DNA of 64,000 nucleotides from Trichobilharzia szidati (GCA_944472155.2 OX235271.1:106963256-107027255), one strand, 5' to 3'. Shown: positions 23,736 to 37,257, numbered from the stretch's first letter. The notes: a model not told the origin generated them from the letters alone. Program-made: numbers and translations.

Positions 23736-25014
23736 ACATTATTTTGCAAAAACTGTTGTTCTTGCTTTATTCAAATTCATAAAGGAGAATAAATGTATAA
23801 AATTCACAATTACTCTTCAACCAGTAGTTAAACCTTCATCACCATTAAAAAACACTAAATTATTAAGGTCAAAACTTGAATTTATGAATTTCGCTTCATA
23901 TACACTCTTATGTCACTTCAACTCTTTCATGCTTAATTGATTTTTTATTCTGTCAGATAAATTCAAAATGTTAGGAGACGGTTACAGTATTAAAAAAAGA
24001 GAAAATAACTAAGTTGCTGACTGATTCATGCAAAATATACAATCGCTTTCTTATACGAGGTTGTATATTATTCATTCGTATAAGTTGCATTACCAGATGG
24101 CTGCTGTTAGCAAACAGACTGTTACATCCGACAACCTGTAAAACACTGTTATTCGTCCCTCAACATACTCTACAAAAAGATAATGCATTTCGCCTTGAAT
24201 TCAGTATGAAAAAATTCATTTTATTACATTATTTTAATTTAATAGTTTAGTTTAATGATATTAGTAATATTTAGGCATCGAAAAAAATACTGTATAAATT
24301 TTAAAACTTCCATTTTTCCAAAAAATAATATTTCCTATGCTCAAATAGGTGACTTACTAACATACAGTATATCTGTCTTTGTACTAGTAAAGAAGTTAAA
24401 ACTGATGTGGTAAGGCTCAGTATTAATTCACATGGTCTCAGGAATATCGAAATCATTCCCAACCGCTCTTAACTCCTGAACAATGAGGTAAATGGAGTCC
24501 AGAAATGTAAGAAAGAGTCAAAATGCAGACACTTAAGCCTAGCCCAATTAACCTGAGCTAAATACATGTCTGGATATAAACGTTAGAATAGTGTAACAAC
24601 TTCTATTTGTACCAGGGGATCATATTCCTTGCAAACAACCTCCAGTTTCAGCTAACTCTTCATTTGATTTTGTCAAAAATGAAACAGCTGGGAAAACAAG
24701 TAAAGATTCAGGGGTGAACATGGCATGTGTCATCACTGATTTTCTTTAAACTTCTGCGCAAATTGATTGGTCATGAATGTATTCAGCCATTTCCAGCAGA
24801 TTTAATGACTTCATAAACAGATTTTATACGTTATATCCAATTTTGAATATAATTTCCTTCTTATAAGCTTATAAAGTCTGCCATACAATTTCCAAGTTTT
24901 ACATTTACAGTTTTAAACATTTCCACAATTGTTTTAAGTTTTCATAAATGATTTAATAAGCAATTTAGTAAACATCTAGAATTTGGGTTTGTGAAAATTT
25001 ATTTCATTTCAAGG

Positions 25015-25395
25015 CACATTTAGTCATGGATTAAAGCGAAACAAGGAACCAGTGATGTCTGGGTAGTTATTCCACCCTGACTAGGAAATCTGTACCGCTG
25101 TACACATACAACTTTCAGGTTACATGATAGATCAGTGTGTCATTCAGCCCCTTGGTTGGAATCCAGCAGCCCATAAATTCATATTTTTGATTGTATAACG
25201 CTACCATAATTCAGTTTCACCGATGAATAACTATCCTCATACTCAAAAGAAGTTGAAATTCATGGACTATCGGATTTAACCCCAGTGACTGGACAATAAT
25301 CATACTGACTTAGTGACCTAAGGATTCTGGGTTGAATTCACGGCATGATCGCAAATGCACTAGGGAGTTCTAGCTGTTTCTCGTCTTCAGCAAGT
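25015..25395. repeat. Old hammerhead SINE fold-back pair
   Basis: The left arm (minus; TCATTCAGCCCCTTGG, GCAGCCCATAAATTC) mirrors the right arm (plus; GAAGTTGAAATTCATGG, CCCCAGTGACTGGA, TTCTGGGTTGAATTC). Both are degraded versions of the tRNA-like head and its preceding block. No usable ribozyme remains. Confidence 0.55.
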
Positions 25396-25539
25396 TAGTT
25401 GCTTCACGAAATTCACATTTTGGTAGATGAAAATTGCCCACTACTCGGTACTCATGCTTTTCTAGATTATTTGAATTCCTGATTAATATATTTATAAATT
25501 AATAGTAAAACTCTTAACCTTACCTGGTTTATTAGGCGG

Positions 25540-27036
25540 CTTTGGACCGAGAAGGGAGGAAAGGTTGGGCATGAGGCTACTGACCCTACTCTGGAAAATC
25601 CGTGTAATCGCTACAGAGACTTCAAAGCACAGAAGAAATATGCAAAATAAGCTTGTTCTTTGATGTAATTGGAGAGGAAAAGTTATCTTGTCAAACTTCC
25701 AAAAAAAGAAAACATGAGACTTTAAAAAGGTGACACGGAATCATTCTGCTGCCTCTTTTAAGCAAAATATTAAGGCGTATCATCCGGGAGAGATTAAAAG
25801 ATATCCTGGATGCAAAACTGCCTCCCCTAAACAAGATGGATTCAGAAAAAGCAAATCATACACTGGCCAACTAGCAATGTAATGCATCATCCATTAACAA
25901 AACATAGAATGACAGTCAAATCTTTACATCAACTATGAAAAGACCTTTGACACCACTGACCGTGAAGTATTATGAAAACTGCCCCAACAATACAAAGTGC
26001 CCCAAAACTTGATCAACCTCATCGAATAGCTATACGATGATGTCTCATGCAAAGTAATTTACAACGGAAAACTCAGAGAAGCGTTCAGAGTGAATACAGG
26101 AGTAAGAACAGGCTGCCTACTATCACCAATGATATTCCTGATTGTGATCAACTGGCTCATGCATCTGACTGCTGAAAGCGAGAAGACAGCCATACGTTGA
26201 ACCGACAAAAATGACTCTCGAAAACCTGAACTTCGCGAATGTTTTATATCTGATATCACACAAACTCGAAGATATGCAGGAGGAAACCAAAGTATTGACA
26301 GAGGAAGCTGAGAAGAGAGGACTTTAAGCGAACCTAGAGAAGACACCAGTGATGAGGATACTTAACCAACGACATTAACGAGCATCAATCACCATCAACA
26401 GAAGAAGTTTAAAGTATGTCAGCTCTTTCACTTATCTGACCTAGGCAGCATCATTTCAACTACAGGCGGCAGCACGAATGAGGACGTCAAAGGCAGGATA
26501 GGAAAAGCAAGACAGACCTTCATTGATCTGAAATCATTGTGGAAATCTACTGCACTCAGTATAAGGAACAAGATACGAATATTCAACGCTAATTTCATTT
26601 ACTTGCTTCGATGCTGTTCAGAGACTTTGCTTGCCATCACAGAAAGCATTTCCGACAGACTTTAGTGTTCAATTAACAGCTGATTTTTCCACACTGAATA
26701 TCAGATGGCCAAAAATGATAAGCAACAAGCAACTCTGGAAACGAACCAAACATTAACTTATTGTCCAAGAAATGTCACTAGGGAAATGGCGTGTACTGGA
26801 CATACGCTGAAGAGGCTGTTTATTGATACCGCGAGTTAGGACCTTGAATTGAACCCTGATAGGAAAAGGTGAGTTGTGAGTCTGAGGGTGACATAAATGA
26901 GATCATGTGAGGACAAAGTGAAGGCTTACGGGTAGTCATATATCCAGCTAAAGAGGACTACAGAAAACAAAGTGAAATGGGGGTATGTTGCTGAAGCCCT
27001 ATAAACCAATCGAAACTCAAGGAAATAAAAATAATA
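25540..27036 (+). mobile_element. Internally deleted RTE-clade LINE copy, old
   Basis: A 5' leader piece (GGAGGAAAGGTTGGGCATGA) is joined directly to the reverse-transcriptase region, skipping the endonuclease. The reverse-transcriptase half shows YEKTFDTTDREV-like and TGVRTGCLLSPMIFLIVIN-like text with many stops. The 3' end is CTCAAGGAAATAAAAATAA. Divergence is much greater than in the 19 and 39 kb copies. Confidence 0.78.
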
Positions 27037-27334
27037 CCGAAACTCTCCCCCTAGTTATTTTTATTCGTATAAGCCTAATTTAAAAAATCCAGTGGTAATT
27101 GAAGTAAAATCTAAGTATATATAAAAATGGGATTATTTTAGTAAAGACTCATATTTTAATCATTTTACTCTCTTCACTTTATTTGCCAGGCTAACGTATA
27201 ATCGTAAAATATTTTATGAACAAATAGAAAAATAAGAGTCACTAATTATTAGTTTCATTTGCAGTGCAACTTTTCACCACTTGCTTTGTCAGTGTTAGAT
27301 TTACATATTCACAAGTAATAATATCTTCTTTTTT

Positions 27335-27370
27335 TGTTTTGTGATATATATATATATATATCACAAAACA
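27335..27370. repeat. 36-base perfect palindrome with (AT)n centre
   Basis: TGTTTTGTGA-type arms (27335-27344) mirror TCACAAAACA (27361-27370) around an alternating AT core, so the whole segment is self-complementary and cruciform-prone. Confidence 0.9.
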
Positions 27371-27757
27371 GCAACCTACAGTCAAGCTTATACACCTACA
27401 TCTCGTTATAAATAAGATAATGAGTTAGGAATATCGTATTCCTTAAGTATTTTAAGACTGTTTATGATTAAAAATAAGGATGACTGCACTTAATAGTATA
27501 CTAGTTAAAGTTACGTGCATTTTTAGGTTTTTGAAGAACAAAGAATGGAAAAGTTAGATGATATAAGAAAATGAGTAGAAATGTCTATGATATTTAGTTA
27601 CCTTTTAACGATAGATTCACTATTGTATTGATAAAAGGAATCCGAAAACATGAAACTTCCCCTATGACTACAACTATTAGCGTTTCATGAATTGGTAATC
27701 TTAGCATTTTTAAGATGGTAAATATATGGCATTATGTAGTTTTAGTTAGCTCAGCAG

Positions 27758-27992
27758 TGCGTCGGTGGCACAGCGGTAGAGTGATCACCAACCACGCAGG
27801 TGGTTCAGGGTTCGATCCCCGGTCGACGCACTCCTTTACCTCTCTAAGCCATTAATAAGACTGGTAAAGAGGGGAGGTTTGACATAAGGCTAACAGCCCC
27901 ATCCAGTAAAAATAAATACCACTGATACCGAAACTTCACAGCCCCAGCTTGAAGCCCTATGTTTCACTGGGAACGCAAAGGAATAAAAAAGG
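27758..27992 (+). repeat. tRNA-headed SINE with RTE-like body and tail
   Basis: The first 73 bases fold like a tRNA: TGCGTCG pairs with CGACGCA, with A-box-like TGGCACAGCGGTA and B box GGTTCGATCC. The anticodon arm is irregular, so it is not a working tRNA gene. The following body (GGGGAGGTTTGACATAAGGC) resembles the RTE 5' leader at 25.56 kb, and the end (CTGGGAACGCAAAGGAATAA) resembles the RTE 3' end. Confidence 0.65.
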
Positions 27993-27999
27993 TAGTTCG

Positions 28000-28900
28000 C
28001 TTGTTCTTTTTATCCGTAGATCTGCTCAACGGTATGCACTTAGTCAACACCAGTTGCTTCATTATCCGTTGTAATTTACCATGATTTTGACGTATCTTAT
28101 TCACTTTGTACAAACTGTTGATATGATTTAAAATGTTCTGCTATTATCTGTTTCAGAAATGAATAGATTAATTTACCTTTGGCCTATCATCCCCTTTTTT
28201 CTATAGATGCCTGAACACAAACGTTTTATTCGTTTTGATTTTATTACATTCAGTAGGAAATATAAATCTCGATAATAATAATAAATATTGTTTAGAGTCG
28301 ACAATATATATCAAGAATCTTACATTTGACCTTATTCTCATGTGTCCAAAACGTCAAGATTTTTAATTTTCAGAGAGAAAAAAAATAATAAATGAAGAGA
28401 GCCTTTGATTTGCGTTTCAATTTTCCTCAAAAGACCTTGACCTTCTTTATGAAATGATATCGGATAGACGTTAGGATGCCTACTAACGTTCAAAGTAGGC
28501 TATGCAAAGATCCTTTTATCATATGATAATTTTCCTCATTTTATATTATCTATCGGTGTTATAAAATATACAGCAGAAGAAGAAGGAAATAAATCATGAA
28601 TATAATTAATATAAAGCGAACTAGAAGCGTTAATTTTTTTTAAAGAATTATAAACATTAACAAAACTTAAATATAAACGATTGGTGTCAATTTGTAATTT
28701 AGAAACAAAATTAGAATTTCACAATCAACCAAAAAAGAAAAAAATTAACATAAAATTACAACAGTTTTCTCTTCTACTTAATTCTCTTTTTACTTCTAAT
28801 AGATTAGCTATGAAGATATAAATCATGTGTGTATATACACACTGGAATGAATAGAAACATGCATGTACGCAAATATATTCATTTACATAAATATCCTTCA
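28000..28900. other. No gene recognised
   Basis: Very AT-rich; no ORF of note. Confidence 0.6.
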
Positions 28901-28921
28901 AAATTAATCGTGACTGTTTTT

Positions 28922-29158
28922 TTATTTTGGTTTCATTCCATGGCGTTCAAGCTTTGAGGCTTCAGTAGCAGTGGTATTATTCTTATAGTATGGGATTACT
29001 AGTCTGACGCCGAACTTTTTCTCTGTCTCTTCTAGGCTTCCTACTGGCTTGTAGACTAAGCGGGATTTGTAAGTGGGTCGACTGGGACCAGACCCTGGAC
29101 TAGGTTTGTGGTCGGCACACAGTCTACCATTGGACTGCTGATGCTGATTTTTTTGCAC
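28922..29158 (-). CDS. Candidate terminal exon, Gln/Lys-rich, product unknown
   Basis: An open frame reads HQQSNGRLCADHKPSPGSG, then SRLVYKPVGSLEETEKKFG and RLVIPYYKNN, and stops at a TAA that is itself part of an AATAAA. Possible acceptors (aatcag, catcag) sit just before it in phase 0. It lies downstream of the RIIa exon on the same strand, but that exon ends in phase 1, so at least one unseen exon would be needed to join them. Protein texture is better than chance; family unknown. Confidence 0.35.
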   Translation of the reverse strand: MQKNQHQQSNGRLCADHKPSPGSGPSRPTYKSRLVYKPVGSLEETEKKFGVRLVIPYYKNNTTATEASKLERHGMKPK

Positions 29159-29174
29159 AGAACGGTAAAATAAC

Positions 29175-32100
29175 AGGTTTATTTATATAAATTTGGTAGT
29201 CATACTAGCCATCTTCTCTTGGAGCTGTAATAAGGTGTTAACTCTACAATACGTAAAACTTACTGGCTCAGTTGTCTGAATATTAAAAGAGGTCTTCAGT
29301 ACTCATTTTGTATGAGAAGTAAATAACCATGGCTAAATGCCAATGTTGAGTTATGCATTTTATATTCCTCATAGGCTGGTTTTACCTAATTTAACCATCA
29401 CTAATCAGAAGGGTTTACAGTTTAATATCCAAAATGTCATACAACACCTTCCAATGATATTTCATGTTACGCAGAAACCTCATACAAAATTAATAAATTA
29501 GATTTGAATTACTAGTTATAATTTATTATTACGGAGAATAAAAAACACATTTTACGCATACAAAAATGAAAGGATCTATCTATAATTCATAGATGTAAGG
29601 CTGATTTCGAGTTTTACACGTTTTGGAGCTGTTTTAGAATTTGTCGAAACCATGCACTGCGGAAGAGTAAACTTCTGGCTTCCCAAGTGGTTTATAATTC
29701 TATATTATATGAGTATGTTTCATATGGTGCACAATATTAGGATAGTTTTGACTGAATTTTTCAGCACAATCTATTGTTTAGAACCAAGGCAGTAAACCAT
29801 TTTCAAAACGTCATCTAGGTAATAGCCTCTTGTTGCTGCTCATTAAATCATAAATCTTATTCAATATCTAGTTCTGTTTTACTGAAAAAGATTTTTAAAG
29901 TATGCCTAATTATGAATGTGAAAACGATGAATTTCTTTTACAATGGGCAATCGGGAGTTGTGAGAAATGACGCTTTCATTCAGGATACATGGATTAAATT
30001 CCGACCAAATCAACCAACTAGATACATATTAAGGGAAGTAAACCAAGCTGTGTATACAACTAGCAAGAGAGGGGGGTGATTTTTTTCCAGTATTTCTATT
30101 TAACCTAAAATCAAAGATAAGTCAGTTTTAGAAGGAGACCTGCAGGGCATGAATTATTCGAACAGATGATGATGCCAACCAATTTATTCACATCACGCTA
30201 ATTTCCATTTCTAAATTGAACAAAAGCAACCGTCAGAAATCTATTAGTTGACTCTACATCTCTTAAAATTCAACAGTGAATCCTCACATAGAAGACTAAT
30301 GACTAATATTTAGAAACATACGCGCAACTTTCATTCATATGACTGAAAACATCCATCAGTGCAAAAGAGCATATAATTTTATAACCGAACCAAACTCATG
30401 AGACCAGTGATCCCTCAAATACTGGTATGGAGGCCGAAGATGGTCGAATTTTAGTACTGTTGTAACGGTAGAAGACGAAAGATCTGCTAAAGGAATCTTT
30501 TGTTTGCAATTCATTATCTCAATAAAGCCAAATTATGTGCACCTTATCTTCAATGCACCATTTGAACAGATCTTCTTGTTGTTCTACTTCTGGACATCAT
30601 ATTGTGTTTCTTTATATTCCTTTACCTTTCCCATGTATCTATACCACGCTGTATCATTTTTCTTATCTGAAATCAATTGTATCCCTTTGCTACTTGATGT
30701 TTTACTCCGATGAACATCTCTTTATATGTACTAATGATAAATCTTATCGGTAGCACACTCCACACTGTGAGTTTCCAAACACAATTAGTAAATATTTTCC
30801 TTAGCCTCCATAGCTATGACGGCAGATGGTTTCAAATTTTCCAATAAGAAACCATGTTGTTAAAGCCTGAGTTTTTCACTTCAATCCTATTATTACCTCA
30901 GCAGCTATGTTCAAAATATATATTCCTAAAACCTTAATAATGTTTAAAACAGTGATTACACTGTTTGGAAAGAAATATCTTGTGCAGGGGGAAATTCTAC
31001 AATCCATGCATTTTATGTAGTTCAGAAACAAAATCGCTAGCACTGACATAAAAAAGAAAAGAAGCACTTTACAACACAAGGCAAGAGATTACCGTCTGAT
31101 TTTTTCGTGATTATACGTCATGGACAGGTTGCATCTGGATGACGTTCATCATCATGTAAAGCCGTTAGGGAGATGCAATACTAAAAATGCACTAAATTTT
31201 GGTAGACCCCCACGATTCCAGCATCTACGATATTTTCATTTAGGAAATCCCTTGGATAGGAACTATTGTGATTGTTTTATAAATTGACAGATCGCATGCA
31301 GTTTTTGTTATGAGTTACTGTTAAATTTTTCAGGGTCATAGTGAGAAGTCTTAACAAATGCGGATCCAAATTACTTGGTACCTAAGTATGCGTTATAAAA
31401 AGCAGCGATGTAAGCATATCTGTATATATTCTACCCACTCAGACATATGCAGAACACTCTGCATAATTCGATCATACCGAACAAAGCTTGATCACATGCC
31501 CAAGATAATTTAGAGATCTGACATGAATCACTCGACGATTCGGGTGTCATTCGTAAATAAACGAAAAACTTACTATCAGCTTCCAACCTTAGACTCAGGT
31601 ATTCATTTATACAATGAAAGTGGATCGTAATCACTTTGGTTTTAAAAAATGAACTGAGTCATACCATCTCTGTTTTAGTAGTGATAGATGAGAGAATTTA
31701 GTCTTAAGAAACACTAATACATCGTAATACACCTGCTAAACTTTAGCCAAATAAGCTGCTATACAAATCTCACTACTGCAGTTACAGAACCAATTTTCTC
31801 TGTACATTGTACTTCGCATTCCACACAATGCCAGTGCTACCTCCATCCGAATTTCTTGCATAAATATTTATTATCTAAACCCCTGTATCAAAATGGTGCC
31901 TAAATTTAAACAGTTTAAAATTAAATATATTAACTGTAAATCCATATTATACTAAGCAGATTACCAAAAGAATAAGACTAAATGGAACAATGTATTGGAG
32001 CCTTGAGTTATTCTGAAAAATTTTCAGGGGAGAAATTTATCACAGACCGAAAAAAATGAAGGAAAATGTTAAAGATCAAGAAAATATGAGTAAAATATTA

Positions 32101-33110
32101 AGACCAGTGAATAAGTTGGTGAATGAAACTGCTTCTATTTGCTTAAGTTAATTCTGAGAATTTTAAACACCTCAAACACAAAATTCATAATTTCGTAAAC
32201 AGTGAATACCAGTGAGTTAATGTTTTATAGTAATAAAACTACATAATGTCGACTGATATAATCGGAAATCAGCGTCACACAAAAAATATTTCCGATTCGT
32301 TCATGCAAAATCGTGAGAATTAAAAGAGATCAAATCATGGATTAAGCCCAGTAGGTGACTTTAACAAACATGACATAAAAATTAACATTATTTCATAGTC
32401 GTCATAATAATGTTCGATGATGATAATAGTTGATCACTGATTTAAATATCGCAGAACAAATTATTTATAAATGAACACAATAGATTGCAAAGCTCGAATA
32501 TTTCACAGTATTCAAGATGTTTCACTGATTGAGAAAGCCTATCACAAAGTACACAATGAGGGATATCAGCACCCAAGCTCACAATAATTATAAAATAATT
32601 CCAACCTATACGTCGATGATGCCTTTTTATAGTAAATAAATGTTTTATCTACCTAAAACGAACCCAACATGTACTGAAATTGCGCTTTTCGTCCTTAAAA
32701 GGATCACTGTAGGTTTAATTATTGCGAAGAAACTTTAAAAACACTATCTGAAATTAAAATAATGCCTCTAGTGCTGAAATAAAGGTGAAAAAATTGACAC
32801 TATGCGCTGAATTAAGTCTTTTCCTTCTGAAGTAATGCCATTCAGCGCTGAATCTTGGCTGAGGTCTGAAGCAACGCTGATTAGTAAACCCACCAAGATC
32901 TGAGCTACTTCTGAAAATGTCTTGAATATGGACAGGGTGCTGAATTAGCGCCAGTCATGCTGAAAATCAGCACTGAGTTCTAGTCTGTCCTCTTTATCAA
33001 AACATTTCAGAACAATCTCAAGATTCACTTATAACAGAACGTAACAGTTAGTTTAGAATTAAGAAGATTTCATGCAGCATTACAAGTAAGCTTGCGTCTA
33101 ATAGGTATTA
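29175..33110. other. Unassigned interval between two minus-strand exon candidates
   Basis: Missing exons of the RIIa-domain gene may lie here, but none could be recognised. Frames at 30504-30753 and 31431-31634 lack motifs. Confidence 0.45.
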
Positions 33111-33116
33111 ACTTAC

Positions 33117-33255
33117 TTTCTACATTATTTTTCTTTGCTTCGAGTGAAAGATTGTTAAAGTAGCTAGAAGCGAACTCAACAAGATTATTCGGCTTATCTT
33201 TGATGACCTTCTCAGTAAACTTCTCTAATAAATCCGGTAAGCCTTCAGGTATCAT
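33117..33255 (-). CDS. First exon encoding an RIIa (PKA-type dimerisation/docking) domain
   Basis: The ATG at 33253-33255 opens [20 protein letters not shown], followed by [16 protein letters not shown]. This is the helix-loop-helix of the RIIa family (PKA type II regulatory subunits, sperm protein Sp17, ropporin, CABYR). The IP-G-x-x-x-LL, the x-P-x-x-L-x-x-FA and YF positions are all kept. In that family the domain dimerises and binds amphipathic helices of A-kinase anchoring proteins. A strong donor (GAAA/gtaagtt) ends the exon at 33117 in phase 1. The rest of the gene was not found, so it could be a kinase regulatory subunit or a small flagellar RIIa protein. Confidence 0.7.
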
Positions 33256-33529
33256 TGTAATCGAATACTTATCATGCGAACATGGAAAAACAAATTGCCG
33301 CTATTCAAAACAACTACAAAAATTCTATTTTAGCTTATTCAAACTACATGCAACTGCTGGAAGCATCATGAAACGTTTCCACGAGAATTTACTTTATTTT
33401 CCTCCTGGATCCTTATTGAATAACATTTTCTAGAAAATTACATCTATTTTATGCAATGTGCTATGCACAAAATGCTCTAGATATCAGGGTTAAATATGTC
33501 TTTATTTGATTTCTGTTTTATGCATTAAA

Positions 33530-33876
33530 ATAATTATTATTCCTTGGGTTCCGAGTGGAATATAGGACTTCAAAAACACATCTCCACTTTGTTGTGTTTT
33601 CTGCCGTCCTCTTAATCTGGGTCAACGATTGACCATAATCAAACATCTCCTCTTTGCACGATCTCTTCCATGTCACCCTAGGACGACCCACTCGTCTGTT
33701 CCTATTCGGATTCCGCCAGAGTTCCTGGCGCGCTATGTCATTCGATGGTTTCCTCAATGTATGCGCGATCCACCTCTATTTTCTCTTACATGTCTAATGA
33801 GTGATCGGCTGTTGGTTTGTTTGTTCCCACAATTTCTCGTTGCTAATTCATTCTGGCCACTTTATCTGCGCCAAAT
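33530..33876 (-). mobile_element. Short 3' fragment of an RTE-clade LINE
   Basis: The frame NPNRNRRVGRPRVTWKRSCK and the 3' end CGGAACCCAAGGAATAATAA match the end of the RTE family. It is truncated in the ICKIRWPE-type block near 33876. Confidence 0.8.
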
Positions 33877-33879
33877 GTA

Positions 33880-36040
33880 ACCCTCCAAATACAGGTCATG
33901 ACTGCTAACTGTTTCATTATCAGATAGTTTCAGTATTTCTTATGACGTATTTATCAACCCAAACGAGTGTTTAAAGATGCCTGTGAGCAGCCACTTATGT
34001 GAGAGACAGTGGAGTTGACACTTCAGGTGTTATCTTTGAAGTTACACTAGTTTATCCTTCGCCTTATCTTTGTACTTTTTTATTCAATGCTGTGATTCCT
34101 TATAGCTGAAACTTCAGGCAGTCATGCATTCATACTAGATGTAATAGGACAAACATTCCACATGAAATATGTGAAGGCCTAAACCTCCAAATTCGTCAAC
34201 GGAGGCAGATTCGGGTAGTCTATGATCTCCATCTTATTCACCAACAAATGTTCCGATTATGCAATGAGGGAGTAAGTCTATCTCTGTGACTTTACCAAGG
34301 TATAATTGTATCATCTGGACGGTTGGACATTACTGGGATGTGACTGCTCAGTACAAATGAAAGTATCGTGCGGTTAAAATTGGCCGACTTAGTGAAGCGT
34401 ATGATAAGTACAAGAAATTTTGTGGAGTGCAGAATAATAAGATGAGTAAGTGAGCAGGATTTTGGACAAACATTTTCATAACACTATTGCATCTGAAGTG
34501 ATTGGCAGATGATGCACCACCTACACCTTCCTGGACCAACAGTTCTTCCTATTTCACCCTTCTTTCCGTCTCTTGGGTTTACTCATCCATCATTTCTGCA
34601 CTTTACGTGATACACTGCATGATATACAAATATACGAAAAATGTTACTTTAACGTTTTACGTCATATGGACTATTTTAAATCATTCCACTTGATGGGGAT
34701 TTCTTGATCTTTCCCGAACATTCGCCGTATTTTTACACCTAAATACTCTAATTTCGATAAGTGGCAATATCTGCAACAGAAGAAATATCTTTTTTGAGCA
34801 ACATATTCTTACTCATATGACCATGTGACTTCGGGCCTAAGCAGAAACATATGCTACTGTTGTTGTGTGAGTCGGCGGTTGCCTTTTGTAATTAAAAACT
34901 ATTGGATAGAAGATACACATAATATAAGTAACTTTCTGTAATTTCACTATTTACGATTCCTTCTCTATCCACATCTCTCATTATCACATATTTCCTGCCT
35001 AAATAGTGACTTGTGTACACAGCAATTAAACTGACTTTCATCATGCTACAAGCAACTCAGTATATTTCTATGGTGACACCGCCACGTGTTTTGAATTAGG
35101 AAAATACAGAATAGATTTTTAACTCATATATGTATTTACCATTCCACGGAGGTGATCTTAAACAAAACTGGTGTATTGAATACAGTAATGGCTGCAGTTC
35201 AAGTAAGTTTGCCTCAATGAATTAGCCAGTTCAATGGAACTTAGTTCGGTATGATCAAGCTGAATCACTGCACCTCATAACCTTCCTTGAGTGTCATAAT
35301 ATTTGACACAATTTAGTGCGGAAATGCCTGCAGTGGTATGTAACAGTAGTTTTACCAGAAATATAAAAGAAAAAGCACATCATATCAGATCACCATTTTA
35401 CAGTCAAAAACTTCTCTGGTACGAAGTGCGTGCTACAGAGCAATGAAATGGTTGATTGAATACATGTGTCTAATAGGCTCTGTATTCAATCGCAGTAGAA
35501 AGTCTTATATCTTAAAGAACTATTGGCCTTGATTAAAATTCTTTCGAACGCCAAGAGTCACAGAAAGGAATGGAAAATTACTCAGTAAAAGGTAGGAGTG
35601 CCGTCAAGCGCACAGTGTAGAGTGAAATTTGAACTACACCGCGATAATGCACTGCCTAAGGATCAAATGTACTTCTAACTTTTAAAGCGATAAGTCCCAC
35701 TGATTACTCAGTGAAACTTGCCATAATTGGGTTTCGTACAGGTCTAACTATATTCTAAATGTGACAAGAGTTCACTGACATTGGCGCCTTTCTTGTAAAC
35801 GGCATTTATGGATGTGACGCAGAGGGAGACCAAATTAGTCAAAGTGTTGGGGGATTCTACGGCTAATCTATATTCGAAAGTGACCTCACCTTTATTTTGT
35901 GGATATTACTACGTCTCAGTTAATAAACCCAAATATACTAGCATGATTTGATGAAAATACAATAATATACCTTAGACTTTTGAACCCATTGTTTGCTTTA
36001 ATCCATCACATTGGACATATACCAGTATCAGGTAACATTT
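33880..36040. other. No gene recognised
   Basis: Short frames near 34.5 kb only. Confidence 0.55.
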
Positions 36041-36045
36041 TCTGA

Positions 36046-36258
36046 TTAAATTGCAGAAAATTTAACGTGTTTAAAGAATATAATACCATCGACAATATCT
36101 GTACCAGAAAAACCATTTTCATGCGAAATTTCATTTAAAAAGCACACAAAAATAAAACTTGTCATTTGACCGCCATAACGATGGTCTACAACTCTACAAT
36201 TAGTGAGGATTTGTAATAAAGCCACTCGGGAATTATCACCATTTTCTTCGCCAGACAC
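36046..36258 (-). CDS. Candidate exon, product unknown
   Basis: The frame reads SGEENGDNSRVALLQILTNC and later DHRYGGQMTSFIFVC, ending at a stop after KHVKFSAI. An acceptor-like gagctag lies just upstream. The first half has ordinary protein texture. It may belong with the other minus-strand candidates at 37-39 kb, but no phase-consistent chain was found. Confidence 0.22.
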   Translation of the reverse strand: MSGEENGDNSRVALLQILTNCRVVDHRYGGQMTSFIFVCFLNEISHENGFSGTDIVDGIIFFKHVKFSAI

Positions 36259-37257
36259 ATTTCTAGCTCAGAACTGCAGTATCTCACGAGACTCAGCAAA
36301 TCTTCAATATGAGTATCAAACTAGACATATTAAGACGAACAATTAAGCATCTCGAGGGGAACCTTTGTAACGGCGGTATTTTTCCTGTGACAGTTAGCCA
36401 ACACGATGTCAAGTTTACTTATTTATACACGGCTTGGCATGGTTTTGTCTCTGTCCATCACTGGCATTATTACGTACTTTGGAAGTTACTACTTGTTGCA
36501 AAGCTGACTAAAGTAGGGACAATTTATAGCTAACCATCAGATGCATTGAAGACTTATTGAAATCTGTCAGTTTGAGGTCTGCTTATGGAGCACATTGGGT
36601 GAGATCAACCAGAAAGTCATTTGACATGCTTGCATAGGAAGACATTTCTTTAATATTTTTCGATTCGTGAAATATGGGGCTCCATTCCCACATAGATAGG
36701 AATAAATATATATTATCTTATATTATTGTATTATTCACTTATATCTAAATTTTGACATTCGAAGAGTGACTGAGTTTAGCGAAATCTAAAATAATGATTT
36801 AAGTTTCAAAAACCCTTTTCAATCCTCGAGAATCCCAATAACTATAATGAGATTTCCTAACCAGCACATAAAGCAAAAAGTAAACTGAAGGGCTAAAAAT
36901 ACTCGGCTGAAGTATGAGACATTATTATATAAATGAGTGGTTTTGATTCACTCAGCATCTAGAATGACAGGAAAGATCAACGAGTTAGTTCAGATGCAAT
37001 AACCACGGTTAACGTTTACACCGAGTACGACTTTCTACAACATATTTGACAGGATATTATCGATATATGTGTGAGGTGTATCTTAAAGAGTGAATAGAGC
37101 ACTTGACATCCATGGGAAGTGATTTTCGCTATCTAAAACACACTTAGTCCAAGAACTTAAGGGTGAATAATTCAACGTAAGCGTATATTACTTCCGGCAG
37201 ACAAACGAGTTCAAATAAGATAAGATTATCGACATTCAACAAATTCATAACAACCAG

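Noticed and set aside
27758..27830. Possible functional tRNA gene
   Set aside because: Acceptor and T arms look good, but the anticodon loop is the wrong size and a SINE body follows; a related head at 52.8 kb is equally irregular.
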